Source of the DNA: Cacconaster sp964598495
Lineage (GTDB): Bacteria; Bacteroidota; Bacteroidia; Bacteroidales; UBA932
Direction of reading: 5' to 3'
NCBI GenBank assembly: GCA_964598495.1
Contig: CAZRBY010000001.1
Span: forward strand, 62,001-126,000
Length of the DNA stretch: 64,000 bases
How positions within the stretch are numbered: position 1 is the first letter of the stretch; each line of letters begins with the position of its first letter. Below are positions 52,634 to 61,424 of this stretch, one piece after another. The notes below the pieces were generated by a model. It worked only from the letters and a program-made list of their open reading frames with translations. It did not search any database and was not told the origin of the DNA. The translations under genes were made by a program, and so were the position numbers.

Positions 52634-53479
52634 ATGAACGACATTCATACTTATCAAAAAATCGCATCTCAGGTAAGAAGGGATATCCTCAGGATGGTCA
52701 CGGGTGCAGGATCCGGTCACCCCGGAGGTTCGATGAGCAGTGCCGACATTTTGACGGCACTCTACTTCAAGGAGTTGAATGTGACTCCGGAGAGTTGGAA
52801 CAGGGCCGGAAACGGTCATGATATGTTTTTCCTCTCCATCGGCCACGTCTCTCCTCTCTTTTACAGCGTGCTTGCTCGCAGGGGCTATTTCCTTATTTCA
52901 GAGCTGGGCACATTCAGAGTATATGGAAGCAGGCTCCAGGGACACCCCTCAATTGAGGCCGGCCTTCCGGGAGTGCATCAGGCTTCCGGTTCTTTGGGGC
53001 AAGGGTTGTCTGTAGCCATTGGGGCGGCACTTGGCAAGCGCCTTGCCGGCGATAAAAGCAGGGTATTCGCTCTTATTGGAGACGGTGAATCTCAAGAGGG
53101 TCAGATTTGGGAGGCAGCCGCAGCGGCAGTCCACCATAAGGTTGACAATCTCATTGCGATGACTGACTGGAATCACCAGCAGATTGACGGCACCACCGAA
53201 GATGTGCAGAGTCTGGGTGATCTTACTCTTAAGTGGAACGCCTTCGGATGGGAGTGCATCGTGGCAAACGGGCACGACTTCAACTCCATTTTTGAGGCAT
53301 TCGATAGGGCTGACTCTCTTTTGGGCGGCGGCCGTCCGGTAATGATTCTTTTCGAGACCGAAATGGGTCACGGAGTGGATTTTATGGCAGGTACCTGCGA
53401 ATGGCACGGCAAGAGTCCTTCAAAAGAGCAATGTGAACGGGGACTTGCCCAGCTTGAAGAGACTTTGGGAGACTATTAA
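52634..53479 (+). CDS. Transketolase, N-terminal (ThDP-binding) subunit
   Basis: The start is the ATG at 52634 (MNDIHTYQKIASQVRRDILRMV), giving 281 residues; a longer frame to 52562 overlaps the promoter. Motifs: GAGSGHPGGSMSSADILTALYF, GRLQGHPS-type segment RLQGHPSIEAGLPGVHQASGSLGQGLSVAIGAALG, the ThDP-Mg motif ALIGDGESQEGQIWEAAAAAVHHKVDN and WNHQQIDG. It pairs with the C-terminal subunit encoded 11 nt downstream to form a two-polypeptide transketolase of the non-oxidative pentose phosphate pathway, an arrangement found in many anaerobes. Confidence 0.95.
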   Translation: MNDIHTYQKIASQVRRDILRMVTGAGSGHPGGSMSSADILTALYFKELNVTPESWNRAGNGHDMFFLSIGHVSPLFYSVLARRGYFLISELGTFRVYGSRLQGHPSIEAGLPGVHQASGSLGQGLSVAIGAALGKRLAGDKSRVFALIGDGESQEGQIWEAAAAAVHHKVDNLIAMTDWNHQQIDGTTEDVQSLGDLTLKWNAFGWECIVANGHDFNSIFEAFDRADSLLGGGRPVMILFETEMGHGVDFMAGTCEWHGKSPSKEQCERGLAQLEETLGDY

Positions 53480-53490
53480 CATCCGACAGT

Positions 53491-54441
53491 ATGAAAAAAT
53501 ATATCAATACAGGAAATAAAGATACCCGTTCGGGTTTTGGAGCGGGTCTTTCGCATCTCGGTGCCACAAACCCCAAAGTGGTTGCGCTCTGCGCAGACCT
53601 TACGGGTTCTCTAAAGATGGACGCCTTTGCAAAAGCACATCCGGAAAGGTTTTTCCAATGCGGCATAGCCGAGGCAAATATGATAGGAATGGCCGCCGGA
53701 CTTGCTATCGGCGGTTGTATTCCCTTTGCGGGCACATTCGCAAATTTTGCCGCAGGCAGAGTCTATGACCAGATACGCCAGGCGGTCTGCTACTCTGAGA
53801 CCAATGTCAAGATAGCCGCATCTCACGCCGGCATCACCCTCGGAGAAGATGGCGCCACTCACCAGATCCTCGAGGACATCGGGCTTATGCGGATGCTCCC
53901 CAACATGGTGGTGATCAATCCTTGCGACTACAACCAGACAAAAGCGGCTACCATTGCTGCAGCAGCCTGGCAAGGCCCCGTCTATCTGAGATTCGGACGC
54001 CCCGGAGTACCCAACTTCACACCTGAAGATCAGGTGTTCGAAATAGGAAAAGCGCTGCATCTCAACGAAGGATCCGACGTTACCGTAATTGCCACCGGAC
54101 ACCTTGTCTGGGAGGCGATTCAGGCGGCTGAAATTCTCGAAACAGAGGGCATAAGCGTAGATCTCATCGACATACATACCATTAAACCTCTTGATCGAGA
54201 AGCAGTCTTATATTCTGCAGCAAAGACCGGTAGAGTCGTGTGTGCAGAAGAGCATCTTATAGCGGGAGGACTTGGAGAAGCTGTTGCAGGTCTTTTGGCA
54301 AGGGAACACCCCGTACCGATGAGATTTGTTGCAATCGACGACCGTTTCGGCCAGAGCGGCAAGCCGGCTCAATTGATGTCAGCCTATGGGCTGGACGCAG
54401 CACATATCGTTGCAGCGGTAAAGGAGATTACCGGCGCATAA
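53491..54441 (+). CDS. Transketolase, C-terminal (pyrimidine-binding) subunit
   Basis: The protein has 316 residues: NTGNKDTRSGFGAGLSHLGATNPKVVALCADLTGSLKMD, then the pyrimidine-binding FFQCGIAEANMIGMAAGLAIGGCIPFAGTFANFAAGRVYDQIRQAVCY with the conserved Glu in GIAEANM, SHAGITLGEDGATHQILEDIGLMR and the C-terminal VDLIDIHTIKPLDREAVL. It makes up the other half of the active site with the N-terminal subunit. Own start and RBS-scale spacing show the split is natural and not a frameshift. Confidence 0.95.
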   Translation: MKKYINTGNKDTRSGFGAGLSHLGATNPKVVALCADLTGSLKMDAFAKAHPERFFQCGIAEANMIGMAAGLAIGGCIPFAGTFANFAAGRVYDQIRQAVCYSETNVKIAASHAGITLGEDGATHQILEDIGLMRMLPNMVVINPCDYNQTKAATIAAAAWQGPVYLRFGRPGVPNFTPEDQVFEIGKALHLNEGSDVTVIATGHLVWEAIQAAEILETEGISVDLIDIHTIKPLDREAVLYSAAKTGRVVCAEEHLIAGGLGEAVAGLLAREHPVPMRFVAIDDRFGQSGKPAQLMSAYGLDAAHIVAAVKEITGA

Positions 54442-54473
54442 AAAGGGAAATTGTCGGCACGTAATCATCATTG

Positions 54474-55016
54474 ATGGAAGATAGTGATATCATAGGATTG
54501 TACAAATCGGGCCAAACTGAGCGCGCTTTTACATTTATAGTACGCAAGTACGGTGAGCGTCTCTACTGGCATATCAGACAAATGGTGGCCGATCACAACG
54601 ATGCCGACGATCTGCTGCAGGAGACATTTATAAAAGTATGGAACGCACTCCCCGCATTTAGGGAGGATTCCAAGCTTTATACCTGGCTTTATCGAATCGC
54701 CACAAATGAGAGCATAACCTTTCTAAAGAGGAAAAAACTTCGCGCAACCTTTACGTTGCGTGACCCCGGTATGGATATTGCCTCATTTATAGAATCCGAT
54801 CCGCTTTTTGACGGAGACGAACTCCAACTTTCTCTCCAGAAAGCCATAGCTACACTTCCGCCAAAGCAGAAGAGCGTCTTTGTGATGCGCTATTTCCATG
54901 AGATCAAGTATGAGGATATCTCCGAAATAATGGGCATTTCGGTTGGCGCCCTTAAAGCCTCTTATCATCACGCTTTCAACAAAGTACAAGAATACCTCAA
55001 AAAAGAAGGGTATTAA
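54474..55016 (+). CDS. ECF-family RNA polymerase sigma factor
   Basis: The protein has 180 residues from the ATG at 54474 (MEDSDIIGLYKSG). Region 2 is visible (FTFIVRKYGERLYWHIRQMVADHNDADDLLQETFIKVWNALPAF, about 18-62, with the DADDLLQETF core) and region 4 (LQKAIATLPPKQKSVFVMRYFHEIKYEDISEIMGISVGALKASYHHAFNKV, about 120-172). It heads a three-gene unit with a one-pass membrane protein and a Spy-like periplasmic protein, an arrangement suggesting envelope-stress control. The membrane gene starts 17 nt downstream. Confidence 0.94.
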   Translation: MEDSDIIGLYKSGQTERAFTFIVRKYGERLYWHIRQMVADHNDADDLLQETFIKVWNALPAFREDSKLYTWLYRIATNESITFLKRKKLRATFTLRDPGMDIASFIESDPLFDGDELQLSLQKAIATLPPKQKSVFVMRYFHEIKYEDISEIMGISVGALKASYHHAFNKVQEYLKKEGY

Positions 55017-55033
55017 ACCTTTTATCCGATTTA

Positions 55034-55522
55034 ATGTCTAAAAGTTATATGAATCATCAACAAAATATAGACGACAATCCGCAATTGAAACGCAATCCGT
55101 TCAAGGCTCCCGAGGGTTATTTGGAATCTCTTGATGAAAGGATTCTTTCTTTGGTCGGCATTGATAGGGAAGAGGAAGTAAGGGAAGCAGTCACTCCTTC
55201 ACTCGGTAGGAGGTGGTTCGGTATTCTCAAGCCGGCACTCTTACTGGCCTGTACATTCGGAGTGATTTTCGGTATGGGATACGGTGTGTTGAGATTGACT
55301 GACACTCTTAACAGACCTTCGGATACGGATGAATCCTATTATGCGAAAATGATTGAAAACGGATTGATAAGAATTAATTTCATCGACTCGGTTGAAGAGG
55401 ATCTCGAGTATGATGATCTTGATGATGAAGAGCCGGTTTTTGATGAAGACACAGTGGTCAGCTGGCTGGCATCACAGTATACGTCAATGGAATTGGCACA
55501 GTTGTATTACGATGAAAAATAG
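55034..55522 (+). CDS. Single-pass membrane protein, possible anti-sigma partner
   Basis: The protein has 162 residues. An N-terminal cytosolic part contains LKRNPFKAPEGYLESLDERIL, a motif common in Bacteroidetes proteins encoded after ECF sigma genes. One transmembrane helix (LKPALLLACTFGVIFGMGYGVL, about 63-85) is followed by a very acidic periplasmic tail (SVEEDLEYDDLDDEEPVFDED). There is no zinc-finger anti-sigma motif. Position between the sigma factor and a Spy-like protein suggests it senses envelope state and holds the sigma factor, which is inference. An alternative start is the ATG five codons in. Confidence 0.65.
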   Translation: MSKSYMNHQQNIDDNPQLKRNPFKAPEGYLESLDERILSLVGIDREEEVREAVTPSLGRRWFGILKPALLLACTFGVIFGMGYGVLRLTDTLNRPSDTDESYYAKMIENGLIRINFIDSVEEDLEYDDLDDEEPVFDEDTVVSWLASQYTSMELAQLYYDEK

Positions 55523-55529
55523 ATAAGAT

Positions 55530-56051
55530 ATGAGAAAATTTATTTTGATTATTGTTGCAGTTGCACTTTGTTTTGGCGCATACGCCCAAGACAAGCCTCA
55601 GAAGCAGGTTAAAAAATCTCAGCACGAGGAGATATTCAACAAGTTGCATAATGAAAAAATTGCATTTTTCACATCGGAAATAGACCTCACGCCGGAAGAG
55701 GCCCAGAAGTTTTGGCCGGTGTACAACGAATTCCTCAAAGAGAGCAAAAAGGCGCACTCCATAAGTGTGAAGGCACTTCAGGCGCTGAAAAATAAGTCCG
55801 CAGAAAAACTCACCGAGACTGAAATGCAGAAAAGGATTGACGAATATGTTGCGAGCATAGCTGCGCAGGATGAGATTTTCGTCAAATATGCCGCCGAATT
55901 CAAAAAGGTGCTTCCTATGGAGAAAGTGGCCAAACTCTATGTGGCGGAAGAAAAGTTTCGCATAAAGATGATCCGGGGATTCAGAGACAAAAATCCCGGT
56001 CAGAAAAGCCCCGACAATTCCGGATCTGCTTTCGACGTGGAAAAGCATTAA
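55530..56051 (+). CDS. Spy/CpxP-like periplasmic protein
   Basis: The protein has 173 residues with signal peptide MRKFILIIVAVALCFGAYAQ and an all-helical, Lys/Glu-rich body. The segment EIDLTPEEAQKFWPVYNEFLKESKK resembles the LTxxQ-type motif of Spy/CpxP family members, which are ATP-independent periplasmic chaperones or stress sensors. The gene is 7 nt after the membrane protein gene, giving sigma / membrane protein / periplasmic sensor. Its stop overlaps the convergent trmN6 stop by a few bases. Confidence 0.75.
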   Translation: MRKFILIIVAVALCFGAYAQDKPQKQVKKSQHEEIFNKLHNEKIAFFTSEIDLTPEEAQKFWPVYNEFLKESKKAHSISVKALQALKNKSAEKLTETEMQKRIDEYVASIAAQDEIFVKYAAEFKKVLPMEKVAKLYVAEEKFRIKMIRGFRDKNPGQKSPDNSGSAFDVEKH

Positions 56052-56797
56052 AAGTTGAGATAAAACTCACAGGTAAGCGACTTATACTCTTGGGTAAAGT
56101 CGCTTTTTGTTTGTATTATCAGCTCTTCACTCTTAACTGCGGTTGCATTGCCACACGGATTATTTCTAAAAGAAAACTCCATCAAAGCTCTTTTCGGCGG
56201 TGTGTCGGGCAGAGAACTCACCAGACAGAGTCGGGTGAGATCCAATCCTTTTAAGCCGGCTTTTCTCTCGAAAATACGACTCTCCTCCACGGGAAGTATC
56301 AGGGCAAGCCTTCCTTCCGGAGCAAGAATGCCGATTACCCCGTCGATGATCTCCTCATATTCCAATGTGTCGTTGTGGCGTGCCGTACTGCGCCTTGGAG
56401 CAGGAGCTTTCTGCGCATCTATGAAATAGGGGGGATTTGAGACCACAAGATCGAAACGTTCCGATCCACTTCCGGCCGCAAACTCCTGAAATGAGATATT
56501 GCGGGCAGTCAGAGCCTCGCTCCATGGGGAGTTGTCAAAGTTCTCCTCTGCCTCTTTTGCCGAGTCAGGGTCAATGTCTATACCCGTCACAAGGGCATTT
56601 CCTTCGCAGCGCTGAGTTATCACAAGAGCGATAACCCCGGTACCGGTACCGATATCCAGCACTTTCAATGGTGATTGAGAGGGATTGGGGCTATGTTTCA
56701 AGCCCACCCAGGCACCGAGTAGTACGCCGTCGGTATTGACCTTCATTGCGGACTTCTCATTAGAGAGGCTGAATCTTTTAAATCTGAAAATGCTCAT
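56048..56797 (-). CDS. trmN6: tRNA1(Val) adenine-37 N6-methyltransferase
   Basis: The start is the ATG at 56797 (MSIFRFKRFSLSNEKSAMKVNTDGVLLGAW), giving 249 residues. SAM-binding motif VLDIGTGTGVIALVIT, then GIDIDPDSAKEAEENF and the catalytic VVSNPPYF that marks N6-adenine methyltransferases. The opening RFSLSNEKSAMKVNTDGVLLGAW is diagnostic of the YfiC/TrmN6 family, which modifies A37 of a valine tRNA. A short Ser/Pro insertion (SPNPSQSP, about 41-48) precedes the SAM motif. It lies 4 nt after the lolD stop. Confidence 0.92.
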   Translation of the reverse strand: MSIFRFKRFSLSNEKSAMKVNTDGVLLGAWVGLKHSPNPSQSPLKVLDIGTGTGVIALVITQRCEGNALVTGIDIDPDSAKEAEENFDNSPWSEALTARNISFQEFAAGSGSERFDLVVSNPPYFIDAQKAPAPRRSTARHNDTLEYEEIIDGVIGILAPEGRLALILPVEESRIFERKAGLKGLDLTRLCLVSSLPDTPPKRALMEFSFRNNPCGNATAVKSEELIIQTKSDFTQEYKSLTCEFYLNF

Positions 56798-56801
56798 CCG
56801 A

Positions 56802-57455
56802 CTACCCGACAAACTCCCCGTCTTTCATTTCGAGGGTCCTGTCCGAGAGGGCTGCAAGCTCCTTGTCGTGAGTGACGATGATGATGGTTATGCCATATCT
56901 GTCTCTCAAGTCGAAAAAGAGACGATGGAGTTCGCCTTTGTTCTTACTGTCGAGGTTGCCGGAGGGTTCATCGGCAAAGAGGACTGCAGGACGGTTGACA
57001 AGGGCGCGGGCTATGGCTACTCGCTGTTGTTCGCCTCCGCTGAGCTCCGAGGGTTTATGGTTTACTCTCTCGGCCAAACCGAGCTGGCCAAGCAGTTCAA
57101 AAGCATCCCAAGAAGCCTCTTTGCGGCTCTTGCCGGCAATCAGGGCGGGAATCATCACATTCTCGAGAGCCGTAAATTCCGGCAGAAGATGATGTGCTTG
57201 AAAGACAAATCCGATCCTGGTGTTGCGGAAACGGGCGAGTTCCTTGTCCGAAAGTGAAAGAACGTCTGTCCCGTCGATAATCACCCGTCCGCTGTCGGGT
57301 TTGGAAAGTGTGCCGATAATGTGCAGAAGAGTAGATTTGCCGGCACCGCTGGCTCCGACAATGCTGACAACTTCGGCAGCATCTGCCTTAAAACAAATAT
57401 CCTTCAGGACGACAAGCGTCCCGAAGGATTTTTTGATATGGTCGGCTATAATCAC
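56802..57455 (-). CDS. lolD: LolD-type ABC transporter ATPase
   Basis: The protein has 217 residues. Walker A GASGAGKSTLLHIIGTL (about 34-50), Q-loop VFQAHHLLPEFTALENVMIPALI (strongly LolD-like), signature LSGGEQQRVAIARAL, Walker B VLFADEPSGNLDS and H-loop IVTHDKEL. LolD powers release of lipoproteins from the inner membrane or, with MacB-like permeases, other export; many lipoproteins are encoded in this window. The start is a GTG that overlaps the EF-G2 stop by one base (57455). No permease gene is adjacent; candidates include the permease at 49575. Confidence 0.9.
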   Translation of the reverse strand: MIIADHIKKSFGTLVVLKDICFKADAAEVVSIVGASGAGKSTLLHIIGTLSKPDSGRVIIDGTDVLSLSDKELARFRNTRIGFVFQAHHLLPEFTALENVMIPALIAGKSRKEASWDAFELLGQLGLAERVNHKPSELSGGEQQRVAIARALVNRPAVLFADEPSGNLDSKNKGELHRLFFDLRDRYGITIIIVTHDKELAALSDRTLEMKDGEFVG

Positions 57456-59572
57456 TACTCTTCTTCTTTGGCCTCAGCTTCGTATTCCTTGAGGAGTTTA
57501 TCCTGTACGTCGGCAGGCACCTGCTGATATTCGATAAGCTCCTGTGTAAATGTTGCACGGCCTGAAGTAAGCGAACTCAAAGTTGTTGAATACCTGTAGA
57601 GCTCAGCCAGGGGAACGCGTGCGCGGAGTATCTGGAATCCCTTCTTGGAACTCATTCCCTCAATCATGCCGCGACGGTTTTGTATGTCGCTCATAACATC
57701 ACCCATGCAGTCGCCCGGCACCATAACCTCTACTAAATATATAGGCTCCATAATCTTCGGACCTGCATTTCTGAAGGCCTCTCTGAAAGCATTACGGCCT
57801 GCTATGATAAAGGCGATCTCCTTGGAGTCAACAGGGTGCATTTTACCGTCATAAACGAATACGCGGATGTCACGGGCATACGAACCTGTAAGAGGACCTT
57901 CCTCCAGTCTCTGGATGATACCCTTCTTGATGGCGGGCATAAAGTTGGTATCGATGGCACCGCCCACAACGCAGTTGTAGAACTCCCATTTTCCGCCCCA
58001 ATCGAGTACAAACTCTTCTTTGGCCCTAACGTTGAGCACCTGCTCTTTGCCTTCAATTTTGAATTTTGCCGTAGTGTCGACTCCCTCTACGATAGGCTCC
58101 ACAAGTAGAGTAACCTCACCGAACTGACCTGCACCACCTGATTGTTTCTTATGACGATATGTGGCATTTGCAACCTTTGTGATGGTTTCACGATAGGGAA
58201 TCTTCGGAGCGAAAAGATCAATCTCAATCTTGTTTGTGTTGTTGAGGTGCCATTTAAGAATGTTAATGTGCTGCTCACCCTGACCATTGAGGATGGTCTG
58301 TTTGAGTTCTTTGGAGTACTCCACAACCATTGTGGGATCCTCTGCTGCTGCACGGTTGAGAGCTTCACCCAACTTCTCCTCATCCTTCTCGTCCTTTGCT
58401 TTGATGGCTGTGCGGTATCTGGAGGGAGGAAATACGGTGGGTTCTACAATCTCATCATAACCGGGTTGATTGAGTGTCTGGTTAGTCTTTACGCTCCTGA
58501 GTTTTACGGTACAGCCCAGATCTCCGGCCAAAAGTTCGGTCACTTTCTCCTTTTTCTTGCCTGCTACGGCGTAAAGGGCTGAAACTCTCTCTTTGCCGCC
58601 TGTAACGGGATTAACCAAATCTTGGGCTTCTCCGATTTTACCGGACATTACCTTGAAGTATGATACCTCGCCGAGGTGCTGCTCTACGGATGATTTGTAA
58701 ATAAAAAGCGAAATAGGACCATTAACTTTCTCTGAAGGAGCGGGGGCAACATCTATCATAAATTGCATGATACGCTTTACTCCGATACATTTCTTTGCAG
58801 AGAGACAGAATACAGGATAAAGCTCACCCTTTACAAAGCCTATGTTGAGGCCTCTATTCATATCCTCTTCCGAAAGTTCACCATCTTCGAAAAACTTCTC
58901 CATCAAGGACTCGTCACTCTCTGCGGCCATCTCCATGAGGACTGCACGCATCTCCTCAGCCTTGCCCTTCTGGTCTGCGGGAATATCAAGCTCCTCACGT
59001 GTGCCATTTTCATCTTTGTACTTGTACATCTTCATTGTGAGGACGTCTATAAAGCTATCGAAGCCAAGTCCGGGATTCACGGGATACTGGAATACGACAG
59101 CTTTTGAGCCAAATGCCTGATGGAGACTGTCAATGGTGTTTTCCCAATTGGCTTTCTCGGTTTCAAGTTGATTGACTGCAAGCACTAAGGGGAAATTACG
59201 CTCTTCTGCATAGCGTCCGTGAATCTCAGTACCAACCTCAACGCCCTGCTGTGCATTTATAAGCATGATACCGGAGTCGCACACCTTCATTGCCGATACC
59301 ACGCCGCCTATGAAATCGTCAGCACCGGGTGCGTCGATTATGTTGAGCTTGTGGTCCATAAACTCTGCAAAGAGTGGAGTGGAATAGATGGAGCGCTGAA
59401 AGAGCTGCTCGACTTCGGTGTTGTCAGAAACGGTGTTCTTGGTCTCAATTGTACCTCTACGGTCAATGACTTTGCCCTCGAAAAGCATAGCTTCGGCAAA
59501 AGTTGTCTTACCTGACCTTGTGCCACCCATTAGAACGACATTTCTGATCTTGTCTGTGGAGTAAGTTTTCAT
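57455..59572 (-). CDS. EF-G2-type elongation factor with a degenerate GTPase site
   Basis: The protein has 705 residues with EF-G domains I-V. The G domain departs from canonical EF-G: G1 is GGTRSGKT (16-23, retained), but switch II is DAPGADDF (80-87) with Ala84 in place of the catalytic His of DTPGH, and G4 is NQLE (134-137) instead of NKxD. Domain IV/V motifs are normal (KQSGGAGQFGEVTLLVEP, IQNRRGMIEGM). This is the pattern of the second EF-G described in Bacteroides, reported to support translocation without GTP hydrolysis. It is the first gene of an EF-G2-lolD-trmN6 unit. Canonical EF-G is presumably elsewhere. Confidence 0.88.
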   Translation of the reverse strand: MKTYSTDKIRNVVLMGGTRSGKTTFAEAMLFEGKVIDRRGTIETKNTVSDNTEVEQLFQRSIYSTPLFAEFMDHKLNIIDAPGADDFIGGVVSAMKVCDSGIMLINAQQGVEVGTEIHGRYAEERNFPLVLAVNQLETEKANWENTIDSLHQAFGSKAVVFQYPVNPGLGFDSFIDVLTMKMYKYKDENGTREELDIPADQKGKAEEMRAVLMEMAAESDESLMEKFFEDGELSEEDMNRGLNIGFVKGELYPVFCLSAKKCIGVKRIMQFMIDVAPAPSEKVNGPISLFIYKSSVEQHLGEVSYFKVMSGKIGEAQDLVNPVTGGKERVSALYAVAGKKKEKVTELLAGDLGCTVKLRSVKTNQTLNQPGYDEIVEPTVFPPSRYRTAIKAKDEKDEEKLGEALNRAAAEDPTMVVEYSKELKQTILNGQGEQHINILKWHLNNTNKIEIDLFAPKIPYRETITKVANATYRHKKQSGGAGQFGEVTLLVEPIVEGVDTTAKFKIEGKEQVLNVRAKEEFVLDWGGKWEFYNCVVGGAIDTNFMPAIKKGIIQRLEEGPLTGSYARDIRVFVYDGKMHPVDSKEIAFIIAGRNAFREAFRNAGPKIMEPIYLVEVMVPGDCMGDVMSDIQNRRGMIEGMSSKKGFQILRARVPLAELYRYSTTLSSLTSGRATFTQELIEYQQVPADVQDKLLKEYEAEAKEEE

Positions 59573-59659
59573 TGTGTTAAATCGATTTGAATATATTTAT
59601 TTGTTTAATGCAAGAGTATTTTTCTGTCGAAAATAGCCCACAAATTTATGATTTTTGCA

Positions 59660-61363
59660 TTAAATATGCAAATTCAATTGATTACCAGTCAGATTGAATG
59701 AACGGCGATGGTGCGGAGTAAGGCCATGAAGGGCAATCGCCTCCCTGTGTTTCGTCGTAGGATAGGCCATATTTTCTTCCCATCCGTACTGGGGATATTC
59801 GGTTGCAAGGTGACGCATATATTCATCCCTGTGAGTTTTGGCCAGAATTGAGGCAGCTGCAATGCAGCTCAACTTGCCGTCGCCTTTGATTATGCAGTGA
59901 TGGGTTATTTTCCCGTAGGGACTGAATCTGTTGCCGTCCACGAATATCAACGAAGGAGCCACTTTTTCCCCTTTGGAGTCTTTGAGGTTGTCGAGGGCTC
60001 CGTGCATGCCCTTGATGGAGGCGTTGAGGATGTTGATGCGATCAATCTCCTGTGCGTCAATGGCTGCTACGCTCCAGGCTACGGCCTCACGCTCAATAAT
60101 CTTCCGCAGTTCCTCTCTTTGAAGGGCGCTAAGTTGCTTCGAATCATTTAGCAACGGATGAGAGAAGCCTTTTGGCAGGACCACTGCAGCTGCGAATACG
60201 GGCCCTGCAAGGCATCCTCGGCCCGCTTCATCACACCCGACTTCAATAAGCGTCCGGTCAGCGCCTCTAAGCAGCATTTCTGCTGAGGAGATGCAGGTCT
60301 TTCTGTCGGGACAGATATCCATAAGTTGATAGACATTGCCTATTTTGTGTTTTTTGAGCAGTTCGGGACTAACCAGATTCTCGCCGCACACTACTGTCGG
60401 CCGTTTGTTGTATTTGCGGCAGAGCGACGCAATGCCGTCTATGAGTTTACCGCTCAAACTCTGGGAGTCGAAACGACCTTCACCTGTAATAATTGTCTCC
60501 GCAGAGGCAATTCTTTCTTCCAGCGAGAGCATTTGTGAAAAAAGTTGCCATCCGGGCAGAAGTTCCGCTTTGAAAAAGCTGTAGAAAGCGGCTCCGAGTC
60601 CACCGGCGGCTCCACCTCCCGGAATAATGGCGATATGAGCAGCACGTGCGGCAAACCCTCCCCCAAATGGTTTCAGCAGGGATTGCGCTTTTTCCGCATA
60701 AAGTTCCATACGTTGCTCCAGCAGCGGAAGTGTCATCCAATTTGCTCCCTTTTGCGGAGCATAGACCATGGTAGCCCCATTCGGCCCCAACAGCGGATTT
60801 TCCACATCACAGGCCACCTGAAAGGAGATAGTGTCGCACATACGTACGATTTCCTCCGGAGGAATGCTGCCCTCTTCACCCCATATACCGTAGCCCATAT
60901 CGTTGGTGGCGCTGCCGCCTATTCCGATGATAATCCTGCTTGCGCTGGCTTCGGCAGCTGCACGAATCATCAACCCAAGCCCGAAAGTGTCGGTTTTGAG
61001 CGGATTCCGTTCCTCCTCCTTCAGCAATGTTAATCCGCTGCACTTTGCCATCTCGATAAAAGCACATTGCTCACCGTCGCTTCGAAAGAGGAGCAGAGGT
61101 GCTCTGAGAGGCCTTCGGAGCGGATCGCAACAATCAACTTCCACTAAATGCGCTTTGGATGAAGGATTCCTTGAAAGTGTGTCGTACATTACATCCAGCG
61201 ACCCGTCACCACCATCCGCCATTGGGATTTTCTCTATCTCCAAATCAGAAATGTGCACCATCCGCATCTTTATTGCCTCTTCTATTGAATTTGCCACTTG
61301 TGATGCAGTCAGGGAACCTTTAAATTTATCCGGCACAATCAATATTTTTCTTTTTGAAACCAT
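59660..61363 (-). CDS. Glycerate kinase - RNase HII fusion protein
   Basis: This is one uninterrupted 567-residue frame with no N-run. Residues 1 to about 371 are a complete type-1 glycerate kinase (ILIVPDKFKGSLTASQVANSIEEAI, IPMADGGDGSLDV, IIIGIGGSATNDMGYG, ALGAAFYSF-type segment, ITGEGRFDSQSLSGKL) that would phosphorylate glycerate. Residues 372-567 are a complete RNase HII (VGCDEAGRGCLAGPVFAAAVVLPKG, NDSKQL, FVDGNRF, KGDGKLSCIAAASILAKTHRDEYM, YPTTKHREAIALHGLTPHHRRSF) with catalytic D378, E379, D476 and D513. The kinase's last helix (SAEMLLRGADRTLIE) runs directly into the nuclease with no linker. An internal ATG at 60277 could also give free RNase HII. It is divergent from the S46 peptidase. 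Confidence 0.9.
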   Translation of the reverse strand: MVSKRKILIVPDKFKGSLTASQVANSIEEAIKMRMVHISDLEIEKIPMADGGDGSLDVMYDTLSRNPSSKAHLVEVDCCDPLRRPLRAPLLLFRSDGEQCAFIEMAKCSGLTLLKEEERNPLKTDTFGLGLMIRAAAEASASRIIIGIGGSATNDMGYGIWGEEGSIPPEEIVRMCDTISFQVACDVENPLLGPNGATMVYAPQKGANWMTLPLLEQRMELYAEKAQSLLKPFGGGFAARAAHIAIIPGGGAAGGLGAAFYSFFKAELLPGWQLFSQMLSLEERIASAETIITGEGRFDSQSLSGKLIDGIASLCRKYNKRPTVVCGENLVSPELLKKHKIGNVYQLMDICPDRKTCISSAEMLLRGADRTLIEVGCDEAGRGCLAGPVFAAAVVLPKGFSHPLLNDSKQLSALQREELRKIIEREAVAWSVAAIDAQEIDRINILNASIKGMHGALDNLKDSKGEKVAPSLIFVDGNRFSPYGKITHHCIIKGDGKLSCIAAASILAKTHRDEYMRHLATEYPQYGWEENMAYPTTKHREAIALHGLTPHHRRSFNLTGNQLNLHI

Positions 61364-61424
61364 TTCTGTACATTTGTAAGATAAACTCTAAAAATAAACC
61401 ATTTTTTTGACAAATTTTTTAAAT

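Noticed and set aside
52634..54441. Transketolase broken by a frameshift
   Set aside because: Each half has its own start, stop and full domain, with 11 nt between. Two-subunit transketolases are common in anaerobes.
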